Positions 11,419-25,741 of a stretch of DNA of 64,000 nucleotides are shown piece by piece; within the stretch, counting starts at the first letter, position 1, and each line of letters begins with the position of its first letter. Both the position numbers and the translations under genes were made by a program. The stretch lies in NCBI GenBank assembly GCA_032622095.1, contig CP136061.1:14153287-14217286 (forward strand). The letters run 5' to 3'. The notes below the pieces were generated by a model. The model saw only the letters and a list, made by a program, of their open reading frames with translations, did no database searches and was not told the origin of the DNA. Source of the DNA: Siphonodentalium dalli (lineage: Eukaryota > Mollusca > Scaphopoda > Gadilida > Siphonodentaliidae).

Positions 11419-12417
11419 TGGTATATGTAATCGGTTTCTGATTTTGCGCAACAGGTTTCCCACAGAAATCCCGCCAAATGTCACGTAAACGAACATCGTT
11501 TGGAAATGAATACAGCACATGCCTAACTGAGAGTCACTAGACCGGCCACGGCCGACAACACTGCATTTATATGGCATTGTCACGAATGAATGATTGTAAA
11601 TACGGGACACTCGGGGCATATATACGGAAAATTAAAAAAACATCGCAAACACGCACCCGAATAAAGTTCACATGCCGGCTCGTGTTTTTATAAGCTTTAT
11701 ACGAAAGTGTTATCTACCCCGCTCAATTGTCCCTCTATATTTTTTGTCAAAACAATACCGTAACTTTCCAAACAGCACTTAAGACAAATCACAAGTGAAG
11801 ATAACTCACCGCGCGATGACAATTCACCATGTGTACACAATGCTATTGATATGCCCCGCAGTAATTCCATTACACTCACGCGCTGATGTCGATTCCGGAT
11901 TTTCCATCGCCATATAGGTAGACATAATTAACTCCGACTCCAATTCCCTGTTTTTAAGTAGTTTACCTCGCTTGACGTCATGCGAGGTTTTGCGACGGAG
12001 ATAGCCGACAACCGGTGGTGGTATTATTTATTTATTTCTCGGCTTATTTATTACGCGATTTTTATGGGACTTGGATCATTGTGATCACAACAGGGGTGGC
12101 TTTCCGATAGAGTTTTGTTGTTTCATGAGGATAGTAATCCTTTAAATAACACATTTAAATCATTTGTCTGTCATGTAGTTAGGTTGACTTATCAATTTGT
12201 CAACATTTGTTTCCTTCAATTGTCAGATTTGGGACACACGCAATCGGTATCTTTGTCAAAAGTGTTCATAACAAGAAAGGCGTAGCAATACATCGGAAAA
12301 AACAAGAGATGACACAACATGATTCGATTAACAACATGTACACATGTTGGCATTACACATGTGTAATGTCAGTATGTGTACCTTGTCTTGATAATGAGAA
12401 AACACAAATTACGGCGA
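11419..12417. other. No gene recognised
   Basis: AT-rich sequence with short uninformative open frames on both strands and no obvious repeat. Confidence 0.45.
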
Positions 12418-12690
12418 TTTTGGCGACGACATTGATGACGATTGACGACGACGATAACAACGTTGACGATGTTGATGATGGGATAATGATGACGATATAT
12501 GATGACGAAGATGTATAAAGACGGCGACAAAAATACGGATGATGAAGATGATGATGACGATGGTGTTGATGATGACGATTATGATGATGATGATGAAGGT
12601 GATGACAATGGTGTTGATGATGATGGTGTTGATGACGATTATGATGATGATGATGTTGACGATGGTGATGATGATGACGATGTAAGTGAC
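12418..12690. repeat. (GAY)n trinucleotide-rich tract
   Basis: Degenerate GAT/GAC/GTT triplets. In one frame (12499-12741 +) this gives an 80-codon, mostly Asp ORF; on the other strand an Ile/Val ORF. All of the composition is explained by the triplet repeat. Confidence 0.8.
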
Positions 12691-13519
12691 CCCATTGTAT
12701 ATATGTACATATCCATGTTCTACATTAATTTGCAGCGTTAACAATTAAAGCAGACAAATAAGGGAATCATTGAATACAGGCTTACACACGGTGCGACTAA
12801 TATATTCCGTTTGCATTGCTTGTTTAGTAACGGCTGGTTTATTTGGTTGCACCGATGCGCATTTTATTATACGTTCAAAGATATTAGAAACACCCGTTGT
12901 GGGCATAACATTGTGATTATAGCTCTTTTGATTATAATTTAATAATGGAATCTCGTGAAGGTGAAATCGAGCGTGAACTGGAATGTGGTGATTTAGTGAT
13001 TATATGGTGTGTTAGAGTCGAGGCGCGCTTTGATCCAACTCACGACATCGTGAAGTCGAAACACATCTTCTTTGTTCCCATTCATACTATGTACGTTGGG
13101 TGGGTCCGATGCGCTCGGAATAGCGTCCACCCACGAAGCAGACACAACACATTCAGATTATAATGTTGTAACATTAAAAGAAGTTGATGCGGCAATAGTA
13201 GCGTTTACATTAATGTATATGAACTATTTACACTTGCTTCGAACATACCTGGTTCGTTTGAAGTTTCGTGTATACTGGTATACGGGCTATAATTGTCAAA
13301 CGTGTCGCCCAGAAAGGGAAGTTCTGGGATATAATATATGCTTAAATGATCCTTGTATGGACAGCAATTCTTTAAGGATTGGCCATTTATAAATGAACAT
13401 TCGGAACCCAAAAAGGCCATTAATATATGGGCAATCGCAACCAAGCGTGGCACGCGTGGTCGATTGTCCATTTAGAAAGAACCATAAACGCTAATCATTT
13501 AATTTAATTTGTATTACCT
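12691..13519. other. No gene recognised; two overlapping short ORFs
   Basis: Open frames at 12945-13163 (+, 72 codons, starting MESREGEIERELE) and 13072-13392 (+) overlap in different frames. Neither has a motif I recognise. Confidence 0.4.
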
Positions 13520-13624
13520 AAATAACTGAGATATTTGAAGAAGTGATTTCGACGAAATAACGCAAATATTTGAAGAAGTGTTTTTGACGAAATAACTGAA
13601 ATATTTGAAGAAGTGTTTTTAAAT
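13520..13624 (+). repeat. 35-bp tandem repeat, three copies
   Basis: Three copies of AAATAACTGAAATATTTGAA plus GAAGTGTTTTTGACG with small changes, ending exactly where the 60-bp satellite begins. Confidence 0.85.
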
Positions 13625-16600
13625 TTATTAATGTTCAAACTTATGCGCATTAGGTGGTATGGAAACTCTTCTACCGATTACTATGTATTAATGTTCAAAC
13701 TTATGCGCATTAGGTGGTATGGAAACTCTTCTACCGATTACTAGTTATTAATGTTCAAACTTATGCGCATTAGGTGGTATGGAAACTCTTCTACCGATTA
13801 ATATTTATTAATGTTCAAACTTATGCGCATTACGTGGTATGGAAACTCTTCTACCGATTAATATTTATTAATGTTCAAACTTATGCGCATTAGGTGGTAT
13901 GGAAACTCTTCTACCGATTACTATTTATTAATGTTCAAACTTATGCGCATTACGTGGTATGGAAACTCTTCTACCGATTAATATTTATTAATGTTCAAAC
14001 TTATGCGCATTAGGTGGTATGGAAACTCTTCTACCGATTACTATTTATTAGGTGGTATGGAAACTCTTCTACCGATTACTATTTATTAATGTTCAAACTT
14101 ATGCGCATTAGGTGGTATGGAAACTCTTCTACCGATTACTATTTATTAGGTGGTATGGAAACTCTTCTACCGATTACTATTTATTAATGTTCAAACTTAT
14201 GCGAATTAGGTGGTATGGAAACTCTTCTACCGATTAATATTTATTAATGTTCCAACTGATGCGCATTACGTGGTATGGAAACTCTTCTACCGATTACTAT
14301 TTATTAATGTTCAAACTTATGCGCATTACGTGGTATGGAAACTCTTCTACCGATTACTATGTATTAATGTTCAAACTTATGCGCATTAGGTGGTATGGAA
14401 ACTCTTCTACCGATTAATATTTATTAATGTTCAAACTTATGCGCATTACGTGGTATGGAAACTCTTCTACCGATTAATATTTATTAATGTTCAAACTTAT
14501 GCGCATTACGTGGTATGGAAACTCTTCTACCGATTAATATTTATTAATGTTCAAACTTATGCGCATTACGTGGTATGGAAACTCTTCTACCGATTACTAT
14601 GTATTAATGTTCAAACTTATGCGCATTAGGTGGTATGGAAACTCTTCTACCGATTAATATTTATTAATGTTCAAACTTATGCGCATTACGTGGTATGGAA
14701 ACTCTTCTACCGATTAATATTTATTAATGTTCAAACTTATGCGCATTAGGTGGTATGGAAACTCTTCTACCGATTACTATTTATTAATGTTCAAACTTAT
14801 GCGCATTACGTGGTATGGAAACTCTTCTACCGATTAATATTTATTAATGTTCAAACTTATGCGCATTAGGTGGTATGGAAACTCTTCTACCGATTACTAT
14901 TTATTAATGTTCAAACTTATGCGCATTAGGTGGTATGGAAACTCTTCTACCGATTACTATTTATTAGGTGGTATGGAAACTCTTCTACCGATTACTATTT
15001 ATTAATGTTCAAACTTATGCGAATTAGGTGGTATGGAAACTCTTCTACCGATTAATATTTATTAATGTTCCAACTGATGCGCATTACGTGGTATGGAAAC
15101 TCTTCTACCGATTACTATTTATTAATGTTCAAACTTATGCGCATTACGTGGTATGGAAACTCTTCTACCGATTACTATGTATTAATGTTCAAACTTATGC
15201 GCATTAGGTGGTATGGAAACTCTTCTACCGATTAGTATTTATTAATGTTCAAACTTATGCGAATTAGGTGGTATGGAAACTCTTCTACCGATTAATATTT
15301 ATTAATGTTCCAACTGATGCGCATTACGTGGTATGGAAACTCTTCTACCGATTACTATTTATTAATGTTCAAACTTATGCGCATTACGTGGTATGGAAAC
15401 TCTTCTACCGATTAGTATTTATTAATGTTCCAACTGATGCGCATTAGGTGGTATGGAAACTCTTCTACCGATTAATATTTATTAATGTTCCAACTGATGC
15501 GCATTACGTGGTATGGAAACTCTTCTACCGATTACTATTTATTAATGTTCAAACTTATGCGCATTAGGTGGTATGGAAACTCTTCTACCGATTAGTATTT
15601 ATTAATGTTCCAACTGATGCGCATTACGTGGTATGGAAACTCTTCTACCGATTACTATTTATTAATGTTCAAACTTATGCGCATTACGTGGTTTGGAAAC
15701 TCTTCTACCGATTAATATTTATTAATGTTCAAACTTATGCGCATTAGGTGGTATGGAAACTCTTCTACCGATTACTATTTATTAATGTTCAAACTTATGC
15801 GCATTAGGTGGTATGGAAACTCTTCTACCGATTAGTATTTATTAATGTTCCAACTGATGCGCATTAGGTGGTATGGAAACTCTTCTACCGATTACTATTT
15901 ATTAATGTTCAAACTTAAGCGCATTAGGTGGTATGGAAACTCTTCTACCGATTACTATTTATTAATGTTCAAACTTATGCGCATTAGGTGGTATGGAAAC
16001 TCTTCTACCGATTACTATTTATTAGGTGGTATGGAAACTCTTCTACCGATTAATATTTATTAATGTTCAAACTTATGCGCATTAGGTGGTATGGAAACTC
16101 TTCTACCGATTAATATTTATTAATGTTCAAACTTATGCGCATTAGGTGGTATGGAAACTCTTCTACCGATTACTATGTATTAATGTTCAAACTTATGCGC
16201 ATTAGGTGGTATGGAAACTCTTCTACCGATTACTATGTATTAATGTTCAAACTTATGCGCATTAGGTGGTATGGAAACTCTTCTACCGATTAGTATTTAT
16301 TAATGTTCCAACTGATGCGCATTAGGTGGTATGGAAACTCTTCTACCGATTACTATGTATTAATGTTCAAACTTATGCGCATTAGGTGGTATGGAAACTC
16401 TTCTACCGATTAGTATTTATTAATGTTCCAACTGATGCGCATTAGGTGGTATGGAAACTCTTCTACCGATTACTATTTATTAATGTTCAAACTTATGCGC
16501 ATTAGGTGGTATGGAAACTCTTCTACCGATTACTATGTATTAATGTTCAAACTTATGCGCATTAGGTGGTATGGAAACTCTTCTACCGATTAGTATTTAT

Positions 16601-19600
16601 TAATGTTCCAACTGATGCGCATTAGGTGGTATGGAAACTCTTCTACCGATTACTATTTATTAATGTTCAAACTTATGCGCATTAGGTGGTATGGAAACTC
16701 TTCTACCGATTACTATTTATTAATGTTCAAACTTATGTGCATTAGGTGGTATGGAAACTCTTCTACCGATTACTATGTATTAATGTTCAAACTTATGCGC
16801 ATTAGGTGGTATGGAAACTCTTCTACCGATTAGTATTTATTAATGTTCCAACTGATGCGCATTAGGTGGTATGGAAACTCTTCTACCGATTACTATGTAT
16901 TAATGTTCAAACTTATGCGCATTAGGTGGTATGGAAACTCTTCTACCGATTAGTATTTATTAATGTTCCAACTGATGCGCATTAGGTGGTATGGAAACTC
17001 TTCTACCGATTACTATTTATTAATGTTCAAACTTATGCGCATTAGGTGGTATGGAAACTCTTCTACCGATTACTATTTATTAATGTTCAAACTTATGCGC
17101 ATTAGGTGGTATGGAAACTCTTCTACCGATTACTATTTATTAGGTGGTATGGAAACTCTTCTACCGATTAATATTTATTAATGTTCAAACTTATGCGCAT
17201 TAGGTGGTATGGAAACTCTTCTACCGATTAATATTTATTAATGTTCAAACTTATGCGCATTAGGTGGTATGGAAACTCTTCTACCGATTACTATTTATTA
17301 ATGTTCAAACTTATGTGCATTAGGTGGTATGGAAACTCTTCTACCGATTACTATGTATTAATGTTCAAACTTATGCGCATTAGGTGGTATGGAAACTCTT
17401 CTACCGATTACTATGTATTAATGTTCAAACTTATGCGCATTAGGTGGTATGGAAACTCTTCTACCGATTAATATTTATTAATGTTCAAACTTATGCGCAT
17501 TAGGTGGTATGGAAACTCTTCTACCGATTACTATTTATTAATGTTCAAACTTATGCGCATTAGGTGGTATGGAAACTCTTCTACCGATTAATATTTATTA
17601 ATGTTCAAACTTATGCGCATTAGGTGGTATGGAAACTCTTCTACCGATTACTATGTATTAATGTTCAAACTTATGCGCATTAGGTGGTATGGTAACTCTT
17701 CTACCGATTACTATGTATTAATGTTCAAACTTATGCGCATTAGGTGGTATGGAAACTCTTCTACCGATTACTATGTATTAATGTTCAAACTTATGCGCAT
17801 TAGGTGGTATGGAAACTCTTCTACCGATTACTATGTATTAATGTTCAAACTTATGCGCATTAGGTGGTATGGAAACTCTTCTACTGATTACTATTTATTA
17901 GGTGGTATGGAAACTCTTCTACCGATTACTAGTTATTAATGTTCAAACTTATGCGCATTAGGTGGTATGGAAACTCTTCTACCGATTAATATTTATTAAT
18001 GTTCAAACTTATGCGCATTAGGTGGTATGGAAACTCTTCTACCGATTAATATTTATTAATGTTCAAACTGATGCGCATTAGGTGGTATGGAAACTCTTCT
18101 ACTGATTACTATTTATTAGGTGGTATGGAAACTCTTCTACCGATTACTATTTATTAATGTTCAAACTTATGCGCATTAGGTGGTATGGAAACTCTTCTAC
18201 CGATTACTATGTATTAATGTTCAAACTTATGCGCATTAGGTGGTATGGAAACTCTTCTACCGATTAATATTTATTAATGTTCAAACTTATGCGCATTAGG
18301 TGGTATGGAAACTCTTCTACCGATTAATATTTATTAATGTTCAAACTTATGCGCATTACGTGGTATGGAAACTCTTCTACCGATTACTATTTATTAATGT
18401 TCAAACTTATGCGCATTAGGTGGTATGGAAACTCTTCTACCGATTACTATTTATTAGGTGGTATGGAAACTCTTCTACCGATTACTATTTATTAATGTTC
18501 AAACTTATGCGCATTAGGTGGTATGGAAACTCTTCTACCGATTAATATTTATTAATGTTCAAACTTATGCGCATTAGGTGGTATGGAAACTCTTCTACCG
18601 ATTACTATGTATTAATGTTCAAACTTATGCGCATTAGGTGGTATGGAAACTCTTCTACCGATTACTATTTATTAATGTTCAAACTTATGCGCATTAGGTG
18701 GTATGGAAACTCTTCTACCGATTACTATTTATTAATGTTCAAACTGATGCGCATTAGGTGGTATGGAAACTCTTCTACCGATTACTAGTTATTAATGTTC
18801 AAACTTATGCGCATTAGGTGGTATGGAAACTCTTCTACCGATTAATATTTATTAATGTTCAAACTTATGCGCATTAGGTGGTATGGAAACTCTTCTACCG
18901 ATTAATATTTATTAATGTTCAAACTGATGCGCATTAGGTGGTATGGAAACTCTTCTACTGATTACTATTTATTAGGTGGTATGGAAACTCTTCTACCGAT
19001 TACTATTTATTAATGTTCAAACTTATGCGCATTAGGTGGTATGGAAACTCTTCTACCGATTACTATGTATTAATGTTCAAACTTATGCGCATTAGGTGGT
19101 ATGGAAACTCTTCTACCGATTAATATTTATTAATGTTCAAACTTATGCGCATTAGGTGGTATGGAAACTCTTCTACCGATTAATATTTATTAATGTTCAA
19201 ACTTATGCGCATTACGTGGTATGGAAACTCTTCTACCGATTACTATTTATTAATGTTCAAACTTATGCGCATTAGGTGGTATGGAAACTCTTCTACCGAT
19301 TACTATTTATTAGGTGGTATGGAAACTCTTCTACCGATTACTATTTATTAATGTTCAAACTTATGCGCATTAGGTGGTATGGAAACTCTTCTACCGATTA
19401 ATATTTATTAATGTTCAAACTTATGCGCATTACGTGGTATGGAAACTCTTCTACCGATTACTATTTATTAATGTTCAAACTTATGCGCATTAGGTGGTAT
19501 GGAAACTCTTCTACCGATTACTATTTATTAGGTGGTATGGAAACTCTTCTACCGATTACTATTTATTAATGTTCAAACTTATGCGCATTAGGTGGTATGG

Positions 19601-20820
19601 AAACTCTTCTACCGATTAATATTTATTAATGTTCAAACTTATGCGCATTAGGTGGTATGGAAACTCTTCTACCGATTACTATGTATTAATGTTCAAACTT
19701 ATGCGCATTAGGTGGTATGGAAACTCTTCTACCGATTACTATTTATTAATGTTCAAACTTATGCGCATTAGGTGGTATGGAAACTCTTCTACCGATTAAT
19801 ATTTATTAATGTTCAAACTGATGCGCATTAGGTGGTATGGAAACTCTTCTACTGATTACTATTTATTAATGTTCAAACTTATGCGCATTAGGTGGTATGG
19901 AAACTCTTCTACCGATTACTATTTATTAATGTTCAAACTTATGCGCATTAGGTGGTATGGAAACTCTTCTACCGATTACTATGTATTAATGTTCAAACTT
20001 ATGCGCATTAGGTGGTATGGAAACTCTTCTACCGATTAATATTTATTAATGTTCAAACTTATGCGCATTAGGTGGTATGGAAACTCTTCTACCGATTAAT
20101 ATTTATTAATGTTCAAACTTATGCGCATTACGTGGTATGGAAACTCTTCTACCGATTACTATTTATTAATGTTCAAACTTATGCGCATTAGGTGGTATGG
20201 AAACTCTTCTACCGATTACTATTTATTAGGTGGTATGGAAACTCTTCTACCGATTACTATTTATTAATGTTCAAACTTATGCGCATTAGGTGGTATGGAA
20301 ACTCTTCTACCGATTAATATTTATTAATGTTCAAACTTATGCGCATTACGTGGTATGGAAACTCTTCTACCGATTACTATTTATTAATGTTCAAACTTAT
20401 GCGCATTAGGTGGTATGGAAACTCTTCTACCGATTACTATTTATTAATGTTCAAACTTATGCGCATTAGGTGGTATGGAAACTCTTCTACCGATTACTAT
20501 TTATTAATGTTCAAACTTATGCGCATTAGGTGGTATGGAAACTCTTCTACCGATTACTATTTATTAGGTGGTATGGAAACTCTTCTACCGATTACTATTT
20601 ATTAATGTTCAAACTTATGCGCATTACGTGGTATGGAAACTCTTCTACCGATTACTATTTATTAATGTTCAAACTTATGCGCATTAGGTGGTATGGAAAC
20701 TCTTCTACCGATTACTATTTATTAATGTTCAAACTTATGCGCATTAGGTGGTATGGAAACTCTTCTACTGATTACTATTTATTAGGTGGTATGGAAACTC
20801 TTCTACCGATTACTATTTAT
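13625..20820 (+). repeat. 7.2-kb satellite: 60-bp units mixed with 38-bp short units
   Basis: The full unit contains TTAATGTTCAAACTTATGCG, CATTAGGTGGTATGGAAACT and CTTCTACCGATTACTATT. About 110 full units are present. Fourteen shorter units lack a 22-bp piece (the TTCAAACTTATGCGC part) and are 38 bp long; they begin near 14048, 14147, 14963, 16021, 17143, 17899, 18117, 18457, 18973, 19312, 19530, 20226, 20566 and 20784. Sequence variants (CTAGTT, TACGTGG, CAACTGATG) recur at set spacing, so higher-order blocks have been duplicated, e.g. 17.93-18.45 kb and 18.79-19.31 kb, about 855 bp apart. Units divisible by 3 create long spurious ORFs. Confidence 0.97.
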
Positions 20821-21024
20821 TTGTTTTCGAATGTTCTGGTATAATACAAGCAATACATTTGTGGCATTTCACGGTTCACCGAAACGTCGGCAGCGAAGCA
20901 AGCGAGATAACTATATCTCTATCTGATATTTCTCGATAGTCTAATGACGTTTTTTTTCTAAAATAGTAAAGAAAAAATTGACCTACTTGATTATCACTTT
21001 ATATGAAAATATCGTTATAAAATC

Positions 21025-21048
21025 AATATCTATATCTATATTTGCGAA

Positions 21049-21083
<35 letters not shown>
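21025..21083. repeat. (ATATCT)n and (TCTG)n microsatellite
   Basis: Short ATATCTATATCT run followed by about eight TCTG units; it forms the head of the complex repeat that follows. Confidence 0.85.
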
Positions 21084-22860
21084 GTTCTATATGGTAACTT
21101 TTTACGAGAAAGATAATGGTGAGGGTTAGAATTTTCTAAAGTGACGCCGTTGTTGTCAGGGGCAGAAAAGGGAAAGGGGCTGATTTTGTTTTGTCGCCGA
21201 TTGCCACGAAACTTACATATAATCAACCCCATGACATGAAGAATATAATGGTGTGGTTTAAATATGTCAAAAGTGGCGTCGTTGGAGTCAGGGGTGCATG
21301 GAAGGGGAGAGGGGCACCAACATTAATAAAACTAATTTTAGCACCAATTCCACAAATTGATATATATTCTTCATGCCACAAGGAATCTAATTGTCCGATT
21401 TAAAGACGCCAAATATGTGTCGTTTGGATGAGAGATTGGGGGGGGGGTGGGCACTAAATTTGATAATAAGGGGTTTAATCGCAGATTGCCACCACACTTA
21501 TACAAAAACATCCCCGTGGTATGAGGAGTCTAATGGTGTGGCTTGGGTTCGAGCATGGGTGCACTGAAAGGGAGAGGGGCACCAAAATTGACACACAATA
21601 TTTTTAGCGGCAATATCCACGAAATTGATACATGTTCTCATCCATGATATGAGGTATCTAATCGTGTGATTTAAAGACGCCATATTGGTGATGTTTGTGT
21701 GAGACATGGGGTTGGGAGGGGTGGACACCAAATTTGATAAAATTTTGTTTAATCGCCGATTAGCACCAAACTTATAATCATCTCCATGATATCAGGAATG
21801 TAATTGTGTGGTCTAAGGATGTCACAAGTGGGGCCATTCGAGTCAGTAGTGCATATAGGTGAGAGGGACACAACAAATGATAACAATATGTTTAGCGTCG
21901 ATTTCCACCAGATTGATACATATTCTTCTTCATGATACGAGGAATCTAATCGTATGATTTAGATACACCAAATTGGTGCCATTTTGGTTAGAAATATGGG
22001 GATCTTAAATTTGATACGAATTTGTATATTCGCGAATTTTTACCATTTGTATATATATGCATCGCCATAATGAGTCTAAGTGTGTTGTTTAATGGTGACA
22101 AAAGTGGCACCGCTTAAGTCAGAAATAGGGACCAAAACTAATACAATACAAAATATTTGTTAGTACAAATTACCATCAAATTCATACACGTTCTTCTCAA
22201 ATGATATGAGGAATCAAATCGTGCTGTCTGTCTTCTGTCAGTATGTGTTCTATATATAACTTCACGGGGTACAATCGAGATGGCACCAAGGCGGTTTAAG
22301 AGGGGTAACGTTTTACGAGGAAGATAATGGTGCGGATTAAAATTTTCTAAAATGACGCTGTTGGTGTCAGAGGAAGAAAATGGGGAAGGGCGGCAAAATA
22401 AAAAAAATTGGTGAAATAGGTTTGTCGCCGATTTCCACCAAACTCACACATAATCACCTCCGCGATATGGCGCCGCTGTAAGAGTCAGCGTTCCAGGGAG
22501 AGCATCAACAATTGATTTAAGAAACTATTTTTGGCGCATATTTCCACCAAATTGATATATTATTCTTCTCCATGATATGAGGAATATAATCGTGTGATTT
22601 AAAGACGCCAAATTGCTGCCATTTGGGTGAGAGATGGGGGGGGGGTCATAACTATGTTTTGTTTAGTTGCTGATTACCACCAAACCTATATATAATCATC
22701 TTCAGAATATCATGCATCCATGAGTCTAATGGACGTGGTTTAATATGTCAAAAATGGCGCTGTTAAAGTCTTGCATGGGGATGACAAAGCTGATACAAAT
22801 ATATTTAGCACTAATTTCCACCAAATTCATACACGTTCTTCTCTAATGATAAGATGAATT
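21084..22860 (+). repeat. Degenerate complex repeat with alternating modules
   Basis: Two module types alternate at roughly 290-bp spacing: one with GTGGCGTCGTTGGAGTCAGG and GGGAGAGGGGCACCAA, the other with CACCAAATTTGATAA and TCGCCGATT.CCACCAAACT, joined by GATATGAGGAATCTAAT. The head block (TCTG run, TTTTACGAG, AGATAATGGTG, AAAATTTTCTAAA) recurs near 22,230-22,400, giving a higher-order period of about 1.2 kb. No coding potential. Confidence 0.75.
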
Positions 22861-24279
22861 AAATCACATGTGTGTCATTTGGGTCATGGATGGCGAGAGG
22901 TTATGCATTATCATTGATAAGATTGTTATTCGCCGATATCCACCTATAAGTTATTATAGTCACCCAGGCCATCTCCATATCGTTTTAATGAGTTTTTGGC
23001 GTTCAAATTTCATAATCTCGACAAATGGTGACCCAATTAAGTCACTTGAACAATTATATCTTCTCAACTGTCATATTTATATGGGGATGGGAATCAGGGC
23101 ATTCACACAATGAGCTAGCAAAAACAGATACATAGAAGATGCATTAAAAGTATAGTTATCATTCTATTTAAGAGATACATATATTCTTGCAAACTGAGAG
23201 ACATCAAACCGATTGCATATTAGAATGGCTCATGTATATATTATAACACAATTGAGTCTGTTGCATTCAATACAGTTTCCACAACAAGTTACAATTTGTC
23301 AAGAGATATGGAAATGTATAGAAGATCTGTTCAAAAATAGTGGTCACAATGGGCAGTAACATATATTTTCTTCTGATATAAAAGAAAACGCAGTCAGTAG
23401 CACATGACTTTCCAGGATCCTCCAATACTGACATCTGACAAAGGAATATCTGCCCGATACAGCGGCTATTTTAGACAGACTCATCGACTAATATAAACAA
23501 CTCAAAATCTCGCTCTGTATCGGGCTCATGTAGCTGATATACTTGCGCAACAACATTTCTTTTCAACAGAGAATATTTAGCCAATATATAGCACCATGAA
23601 CAGAGGAGCACCTGGACATTTCTTTAGAACATCTGTATCTTCATGGATATATGATAGCCAGGTGTCCTCAAATTATTAGACTAACCCACTAGATTGATTG
23701 ATACATCTCTATATGTAAAACCCAATTGTCGTCTCTTATTTTTGCAAACTAATGTGTTTATGATGTTTATGTTTCATGTTATAACTTCTGAAGTATACGC
23801 AATTGTAAATAAATAAATACTTCTTTATTAGTGGAATGGATTAATCGCAGTAAACAATATGGCAATCGACAACGTGATCCACTACTTATATTCCATGACT
23901 GTGTAAGAATCATGTTTCGTGATGCTATTTGAATATGCAATTTATGAGAATACGTGTAACACTTTGAGCAAGAGTATTCTCTTTTCCCAACAAATATCCA
24001 CAGCAAGCATAGGGTTTCACATCACATTAACCTGAGTAACGGGTAACCATGCTAGTTAATTGATCTTTTTCGGAGCGGCGTATTCGACACATTCTTATTA
24101 GTTTATACCCCGGAACATACATGTATATAAAGCGTATTTTGGAAGAGATAGTCCATCTTTAAAAACATATCTGGAAATCATGGACAATTGTACTCCCAAC
24201 ATCGTTGTATGGGACAGAATTATTGTTTTCACCTTCTGTCAGTGCCGTGATGGAAACGGAGAGAGCTGTTCGAGTCTGT
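22861..24279. other. No gene recognised
   Basis: AT-rich sequence. The open frames at 22868-23113 (+) and 23779-24006 (-) have no recognisable motif. Confidence 0.45.
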
Positions 24280-25741
24280 GTTAAATAAGGATTAACTGTC
24301 ATGTGGACTGTTTTTATGGAGATGTAACCGTGAGGTAAGTGGTCATAACTTGTGTAAAACTCGAAGGGTTTTATATACAAGTTATGACCACTTACCTCAC
24401 GATTACATCTCCATAAAACAGTCCACATGACAGTTAACCCTTATATATATATAGTTAGCGAAAAGGTCACTTTTGTAAATGTATTTAAATCGAAAAGTGT
24501 ATCGTGACAAAATCAGCCCAAAATATCCCATAGCACCCTTGGCAAAAGTTAACAGGAACAATTTCTTTATATTGAAATCTGATGATTTATTAAGTAAATC
24601 CTGCGCGAGTCCAAATGCGCCCAATACATTACGCGCTCTTCTTTCCAAAACCAATGACGGGGCGATGTAATTATGGGGTTGCAGTTATGACCTCTTGCAG
24701 GGTTTGCGTTTTGGGGGGCTAACACCGGTCTATTCCTTAACCCCTCAGTTTTAGCTTTTATTAGAAATTCAAAACGAAAAAAAAAAGAGAAGCAATTTTC
24801 ATAAAGTTCATTTCTTGTTCTTCCTTCTTTTTGGTGGTTGCTTCTCCCCAGAGGATGGAGGAGACGATACGGAGTTCTGGTGTTCTCTCCGTCGTTGTTG
24901 TTGTTGCTGTCGTTGTTCATCCAGTAATTCAAGGAACCTGGCTCTTCTTCGATCTCGTACCGTGGGCGACGCCGACCTCTCGTGGTAACTCGGCGTCGCA
25001 GGGATGTTGCTGCTGGTGATGGAGACGGAGGACACCGGGCTGTGATGGTATTCCGGTGTCCGAGGTGTCAACGTGTCCATCTCCACCGAAGTCAGCGGCA
25101 GGAACATCGGGGTGGTGTCCGCTTCCCTGTCTCCGCTGACCTCGGCGACGATAATAGCAAGGACCACCAGCCGACCAACGTCCTCTCTGCTACTGGTGGT
25201 GATATCGTCGAGGGAGGCCAAGTGGGGGAGCTGGGCGTCTCTCAGCTAACACCTGTCTCCACCGGGCCTTCCTGTCGGCGTCCCTGCGGCGACGCGACGG
25301 TGTCTTCTTCTTTTTCTTCTTGTTCTTTATCTGTATTTCGTCTGTGGTGGTCTGGTCAGCCCCGGACCGGTGGATTCCGGTGCGTCCAACCGAACCGTGG
25401 CCGGCAGAGGGTTCTGCCGGAGCAACTCGTTATTCCAATACCACATCCAGCCTGTCCTTGTATGCATAGACATTCCAACCAAGACAAAGGACAGACGGCA
25501 GTCCGCTCAGCATGTGCTGGACTTGGCTGGGGATAATCTCCATAATCCAGTCAAGCCCGGCAACAACAACAAGTTCACGGATCGCTCACGGCTTATCGCG
25601 TCGAGCATAAAATGCGACCATCCCGCGAGCGTTCTGTGAGATGAATTCACCGAGAAATAACTGCAACTAGTCACGTGGGCGCCGACCAATCGGAATGCTG
25701 CTTTTTAGTGATAATCACACTTAGTATGTAAATATACACGC
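24280..25741. mobile_element. Hairpin-headed repeat element, long form
   Basis: Begins with a 158-bp hairpin (24286-24443) whose arms read TAAGGATTAACTGTCATGTG outward and return as its complement. A conserved body follows (GCGAAAAGGTCAC..., AAAATATCCCATAGCACCC, GCGCGAGTCCAAATGCGCCC), and it ends near CACTTAGTATGTAAATATA. The copy at 33545-34068 has the same head, body and end but lacks about 950 bp (24,697-25,648 here), exactly the GC-rich block. So this is either the parent of the shorter copy or an interrupted one. Superfamily unknown. Confidence 0.65.
24808..25218 (-). CDS. Q-rich, basic-tailed open reading segment
   Basis: About 136 codons are open on the minus strand with no ATG at the 5' edge; the first in-frame ATG is near 25107. 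The product is Ser/Thr/Pro-rich, then RDRRRARFLELLDEQR, a run of five Gln, and a basic end KRRKNKK. Upstream in another frame lies a Lys-run followed by TPSRRR and DADRKARWRQ, resembling a basic nucleic-acid-binding segment seen in transposon-type invertebrate proteins. This suggests a frameshifted or spliced larger protein reading leftwards from about 25,640. The region is distinctly GC-rich. The plus strand is also open (24982-25536), so coding direction is a judgement. Function not known. Confidence 0.35.
   Translation of the reverse strand, partial: ASLDDITTSSREDVGRLVVLAIIVAEVSGDREADTTPMFLPLTSVEMDTLTPRTPEYHHSPVSSVSITSSNIPATPSYHERSASPTVRDRRRARFLELLDEQRQQQQQRRREHQNSVSSPPSSGEKQPPKRRKNKK

Noticed and set aside
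12499-12741. Asp-rich ORF resembling acidic shell-matrix proteins
   Set aside because: Composition follows entirely from a GAY triplet repeat; no signal peptide and the opposite strand is equally open.
13625-20820. Many ORFs encoding MFKLMRIRWYGNSSTDYY-type repeats
   Set aside because: The 60-bp unit is 20 stop-free codons; frames break wherever a 38-bp unit shifts phase, and no leader or conserved start exists.
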